From the NCBI GenBank assembly GCA_963556255.1, contig OY744608.1, forward strand, positions 29,532,283-29,596,282: a DNA stretch of 64,000 nt, written 5' to 3'. Both the position numbers and the translations under genes were made by a program. This document shows, in pieces, positions 60,361 through 64,000 of this stretch. Under the pieces are notes generated by a model that worked only from the letters and a program-made list of their open reading frames with translations, was not told the DNA's origin and ran no database searches. Source of the stretch: Allolobophora icterica (Eukaryota > Annelida > Clitellata > Crassiclitellata > Lumbricidae). The stretch's first letter is position 1; each line of letters starts with the position of its first letter.

Positions 60361-62530
60361 CATGAATCGTGTATTAGCTCACCTTGTCACCTTGTGCTGT
60401 CGATTCGTTGAATCCTAGCGACTGTCATGGTCAACCTTCTCCATGTGCTCCGATTTCTCGTTGCCTCTCTCAGCTCCGAGATGTTCATCTTCAATGCCTC
60501 CTGTATCTCGTCCATCCATCTCCTCCTTGGTCGTCCTCTCCTCCTTCTGCCCTCCCCACACGCCAACATCATCTCCTTTTCCAGCCCATCTGCACGCATC
60601 ACGTGTCCAAAGTATGACATCTTCTGCCTGGACGCTCTCTGCCCCAACGTCAAACTCCCTCTCCAGTGTCCTATTTCTTCCAGGATATCCTCGTTAGTTC
60701 TCTTCTCAGTCCAAGAAACCCTCAACATTTTACTCCAGATCCACATTTCACATGCCTCAATTTTCTTCTCCAATGCCTTGGTTTTTGTCCATGTTTCGCA
60801 TCCGTAAAGCACCACTGGTAAGATCATTGCTTTAACAATTCTTGTCTTCGTTCCCAAACTCACTGATTTGTCCTTCCATATTTTTTCCAGTCCCTGCGTT
60901 GCCGTCTTCCCCAATGTAATTCTCCGTCGTATTTCTCGTTCGCATCCACCTTCACTCTCCATCATGGCCCCCAAGAAACAGAAGCTTGATACCACCTCTA
61001 TCTCCTCTCCATCTACCTCAAAATAACTCCATTTCTCAGTGGTCATTATCTTCGTCTTTTTTATATTAAAGTACATTCCTGCTTTCTCGCTAGCACATTT
61101 TAGCCTTCTGATGTTATCCTTCAGTTTCTCCTTTTTTTCCGCCAGCAGTGTTGTGTCGTCCGCATACCTTAAATTGTTCACTATCCTTCCAGCTATCCTC
61201 ACACCCTCCGCCTCATCATCAAAACCTGCCTCCCTCATTATCCTTTCTGCATATAGAATGAATAGGTATGGTGATAGTATACATCCCTGTCTGACCCCTT
61301 TCTTTATTCGAAAACTTGAAGTGTCGCCATGTTCTGTCCTGACCACCGCCACCTGATTGCCATACAGGTTCTTGAGGAGAGTTATCAGATGCATGGGTAT
61401 GCCCATTTCACTCAGTGTCTTCCACAGCAGAGCATGATCAACGCAGTCGAATGCCTTGCTGTAATCTATAAAACAAAGATGTACCTCTTGTCCATATTCC
61501 CTCTGCCTTTCCATTATCCATCTTAGGTTTGCAATATGGTCTCTTGTGCCTCTCCCTTTTCTAAATCCTGCTTGATTTGCCGGCAGCTCTCTCTCTATCG
61601 TGTCTTCCATCCTTTTGTGGATAATCTTTAGGAGTATCTTGCTCGTATGAGATATTAGCGCAATGGTTCTGTAGTTCTCGCATTCCTTAGCATCTCCTTT
61701 TTTAAAGATGGGTATAAAGATCGATGTTTGCCAGTCCTTCGGCCACTCCTCAGTCTCCCAAATCAGATTACACAGAATTGTTATCTCTCTTATCACTCCA
61801 TCTCCAGCTGCTTTGATCAGCTCAATAGGGATTTCGTCTGCTCCTGGGGTCTTGTTATCTCTGATTTGTGTAATTGCCCATTCCACCTCTGCTTCCATGA
61901 TCTTTGGTTCCTTGACGTAATCAGTTGTGATCGCTTCTTCGTTTTCCTCCACTCTGTCATCGATCTTGTAGAGATTTTCCGTATATTCTCTCCACCTGTT
62001 CTTTGCTTCCTCTTTATCGCATATTATTCCGCCATTCCCGTTTCTTAATGAGCCGTTCCGTGGTGTGAACTTGCCAGTGATTTTCCTCATTTCCGCAAAC
62101 ATCTCTCTAGTTCTTCCCTTTTTTCCCTGTTCTTCCATTTCTTTGCATCGATCGTTCAAGTATCTTTCTTTATCCTTCCTTGCCTGCTTCTGAAATCTCC
62201 CGTTCAGCACCTTGACTAGGTCTTTGTTTCCTGCTGTTCTCACACTTCTCCTTTCTTCTGCTATCTTGATTGCATCCGACGATAACCACGGTGATATCTT
62301 CTTCTTTTGTCTTTTTGGTACGTGAATGTTCGCTTCCTCCTGTATCACCTTCTTCATTCCTTCCCACATATCATCAGCACTAGTCGCTTCAACCAAAATC
62401 AGTGCCTCAAATCGGTTCTTTATCTCGTCCCTGTACTCAGGAATGATCCCTTTGCACTCGTATCTAGTCAGGCGTTCCCCCAATTTGAGTCTCTTAAGTT
62501 TCAACTTAAGGGTATTAGCTACTCGTAGTT
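60359..62530 (-). mobile_element. 5'-truncated RTE-clade LINE
   Basis: The element keeps the whole reverse transcriptase region and a very short 3' UTR (stop at 60387, end by 60359), as is usual in RTE elements. It lacks the N-terminal apurinic-type endonuclease; homology fades just above 62504, and an in-frame stop lies near 62520. Confidence 0.85.
60387..62504 (-). CDS. RTE/BovB-type reverse transcriptase, endonuclease missing
   Basis: A 705-codon uninterrupted frame. Residues 1-200 are the charged linker that follows the endonuclease in RTE proteins. The reverse transcriptase has IFIPIFKKGDAKECENYRTI (about 262-281), AGFRKGRGTRDHI, FIDYSKAFD (345-353, first catalytic aspartate), GVRQGCILSPYLF and YADD (447-450). 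The C-terminus has LYGCETWT, YFGHVMR and the basic GRRRRGRPRRRW. These are the signatures of the RTE/BovB clade, often annotated as craniofacial development protein 2-like. The enzyme would copy LINE RNA at a nick, but without its endonuclease this copy cannot start its own insertion. The apparent first residue is a TTG, so it is not a true start. An intact frame of this length suggests a fairly young copy. Confidence 0.92.
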   Translation of the reverse strand: MKLKRLKLGERLTRYECKGIIPEYRDEIKNRFEALILVEATSADDMWEGMKKVIQEEANIHVPKRQKKKISPWLSSDAIKIAEERRSVRTAGNKDLVKVLNGRFQKQARKDKERYLNDRCKEMEEQGKKGRTREMFAEMRKITGKFTPRNGSLRNGNGGIICDKEEAKNRWREYTENLYKIDDRVEENEEAITTDYVKEPKIMEAEVEWAITQIRDNKTPGADEIPIELIKAAGDGVIREITILCNLIWETEEWPKDWQTSIFIPIFKKGDAKECENYRTIALISHTSKILLKIIHKRMEDTIERELPANQAGFRKGRGTRDHIANLRWIMERQREYGQEVHLCFIDYSKAFDCVDHALLWKTLSEMGIPMHLITLLKNLYGNQVAVVRTEHGDTSSFRIKKGVRQGCILSPYLFILYAERIMREAGFDDEAEGVRIAGRIVNNLRYADDTTLLAEKKEKLKDNIRRLKCASEKAGMYFNIKKTKIMTTEKWSYFEVDGEEIEVVSSFCFLGAMMESEGGCEREIRRRITLGKTATQGLEKIWKDKSVSLGTKTRIVKAMILPVVLYGCETWTKTKALEKKIEACEMWIWSKMLRVSWTEKRTNEDILEEIGHWRGSLTLGQRASRQKMSYFGHVMRADGLEKEMMLACGEGRRRRGRPRRRWMDEIQEALKMNISELREATRNRSTWRRLTMTVARIQRIDSTR

Positions 62531-63399
<869 letters not shown>

Positions 63400-63850
63400 T
63401 CAAATTCTTTTATTGTTCACCAATCTTTGAACAATTACACAGTTTACATGGTAACACGAACTTAAGTTACATTGCGATCAGTGACAAAAGGAAAACCCAA
63501 AGGAACGAAACCGTTCCGCTGTCAGGGTCGCCTAATTACACAAACTATCTCAGACCAATGAAGTGGCGCTTTACGGGGGTCTTGAACCACCATGGTCATG
63601 TACTTCATAAACTGCTCCCACCCAAGAAACCTAAAAATTATGTAAGCCGACCTCGGTCTCACGATAGAGTGCTTACTCCACTTGACAATAACATCTGAAA
63701 AATTTCATTGGAAGAATGCTGTACTCTATTGATTCTAATGCTGTTGTTTTTTTACTGTTGTATTCTGCATTCTGTTTTGTATTATTTGATGTATGTACAA
63801 TTGAGTGTGAATCTCTTGCAACCGGTAAAATAAAGAATATACTTACTTAC
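63400..63850. mobile_element. two facing retroelement 3' ends
   Basis: On the minus strand AACAATAAAAGAATTTGATTTGATT (around 63385-63420) looks like a poly(A)-signalled tail. On the plus strand CCGGTAAAATAAAGAATATACTTACTTACTTAC (63820-63857) is another with a (CTTA)n tail. No protein fragment identifies the families. Confidence 0.45.
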
Positions 63851-64000
63851 TTACTTAACTGCTGACAACTGACTGAACGTACAAAACTGGGCAGTGAATT
63901 CCAAAGCTTCGGAACAACCAATGTCCTGAATAATGATTAAAAGTTCACTGGGTGAAAGCTATAGTTTTTCGGCAAAATAAAAAACTTAGTGTAGTCAGTG
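63851..64000. other. unannotated right flank
   Basis: No supported feature. Confidence 0.4.

Overview
This is repeat-dominated eukaryotic nuclear DNA, probably from a marine invertebrate deuterostome. The inference rests on four things: a neuroligin-type gene with spliced exons, a Gmr1-like Ty3/gypsy element (a group described from deuterostomes), tRNA-derived SINEs that share L2-like LINE tails, and very dense microsatellites. The species cannot be named from the sequence. Nothing prokaryotic, no CRISPR array and no operon is present.

The only host gene I can support lies on the minus strand near the right side. It is the last two coding exons of a neuroligin-like synaptic adhesion protein (53378-53529 and 51721-52862). 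They encode the end of the esterase-like domain, one transmembrane helix, a long cytoplasmic tail and a C-terminal PDZ ligand. The exon phases join cleanly. The upstream exons are not visible, so the rest of the window to the right appears to be one intron of more than 10 kb.

That intron holds a nested set of retroelements: a decayed LINE (about 53740-54330, plus strand), a 5,956-bp LTR retrotransposon (54356-60311, minus) inserted in an (AT)n tract, and a 5'-truncated RTE-clade LINE with an intact reverse transcriptase frame (60359-62530, minus). The LTR element has two LTRs of equal length that look identical, a tRNA-Pro-like primer site, and the order Gag-protease-integrase-reverse transcriptase-RNase H. 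Integrase precedes reverse transcriptase, as in Ty1/copia, although both domains look Ty3/gypsy-like. A frame break lies inside the reverse transcriptase.

Region 1-51 kb has no convincing host exon. It holds a deletion derivative of a Ginger1-like DNA transposon with a KRBA2-like coding remnant (6807-8044), a decayed LINE whose C-terminus resembles restriction-like-endonuclease LINEs (18240-19345), five hAT-type MITEs with 8-bp target duplications plus weaker candidates, a 954-bp TIR element full of an 11-bp motif (46016-46969), two tRNA-derived SINEs, more than a dozen L2-like 3' ends sharing a stem-loop, two long foldback palindromes, and about twenty microsatellites or minisatellites. Many long open frames over the satellites are artefacts of 4- and 6-bp repeats without stop codons. 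The palindrome TAGGCCTA is strongly over-represented.
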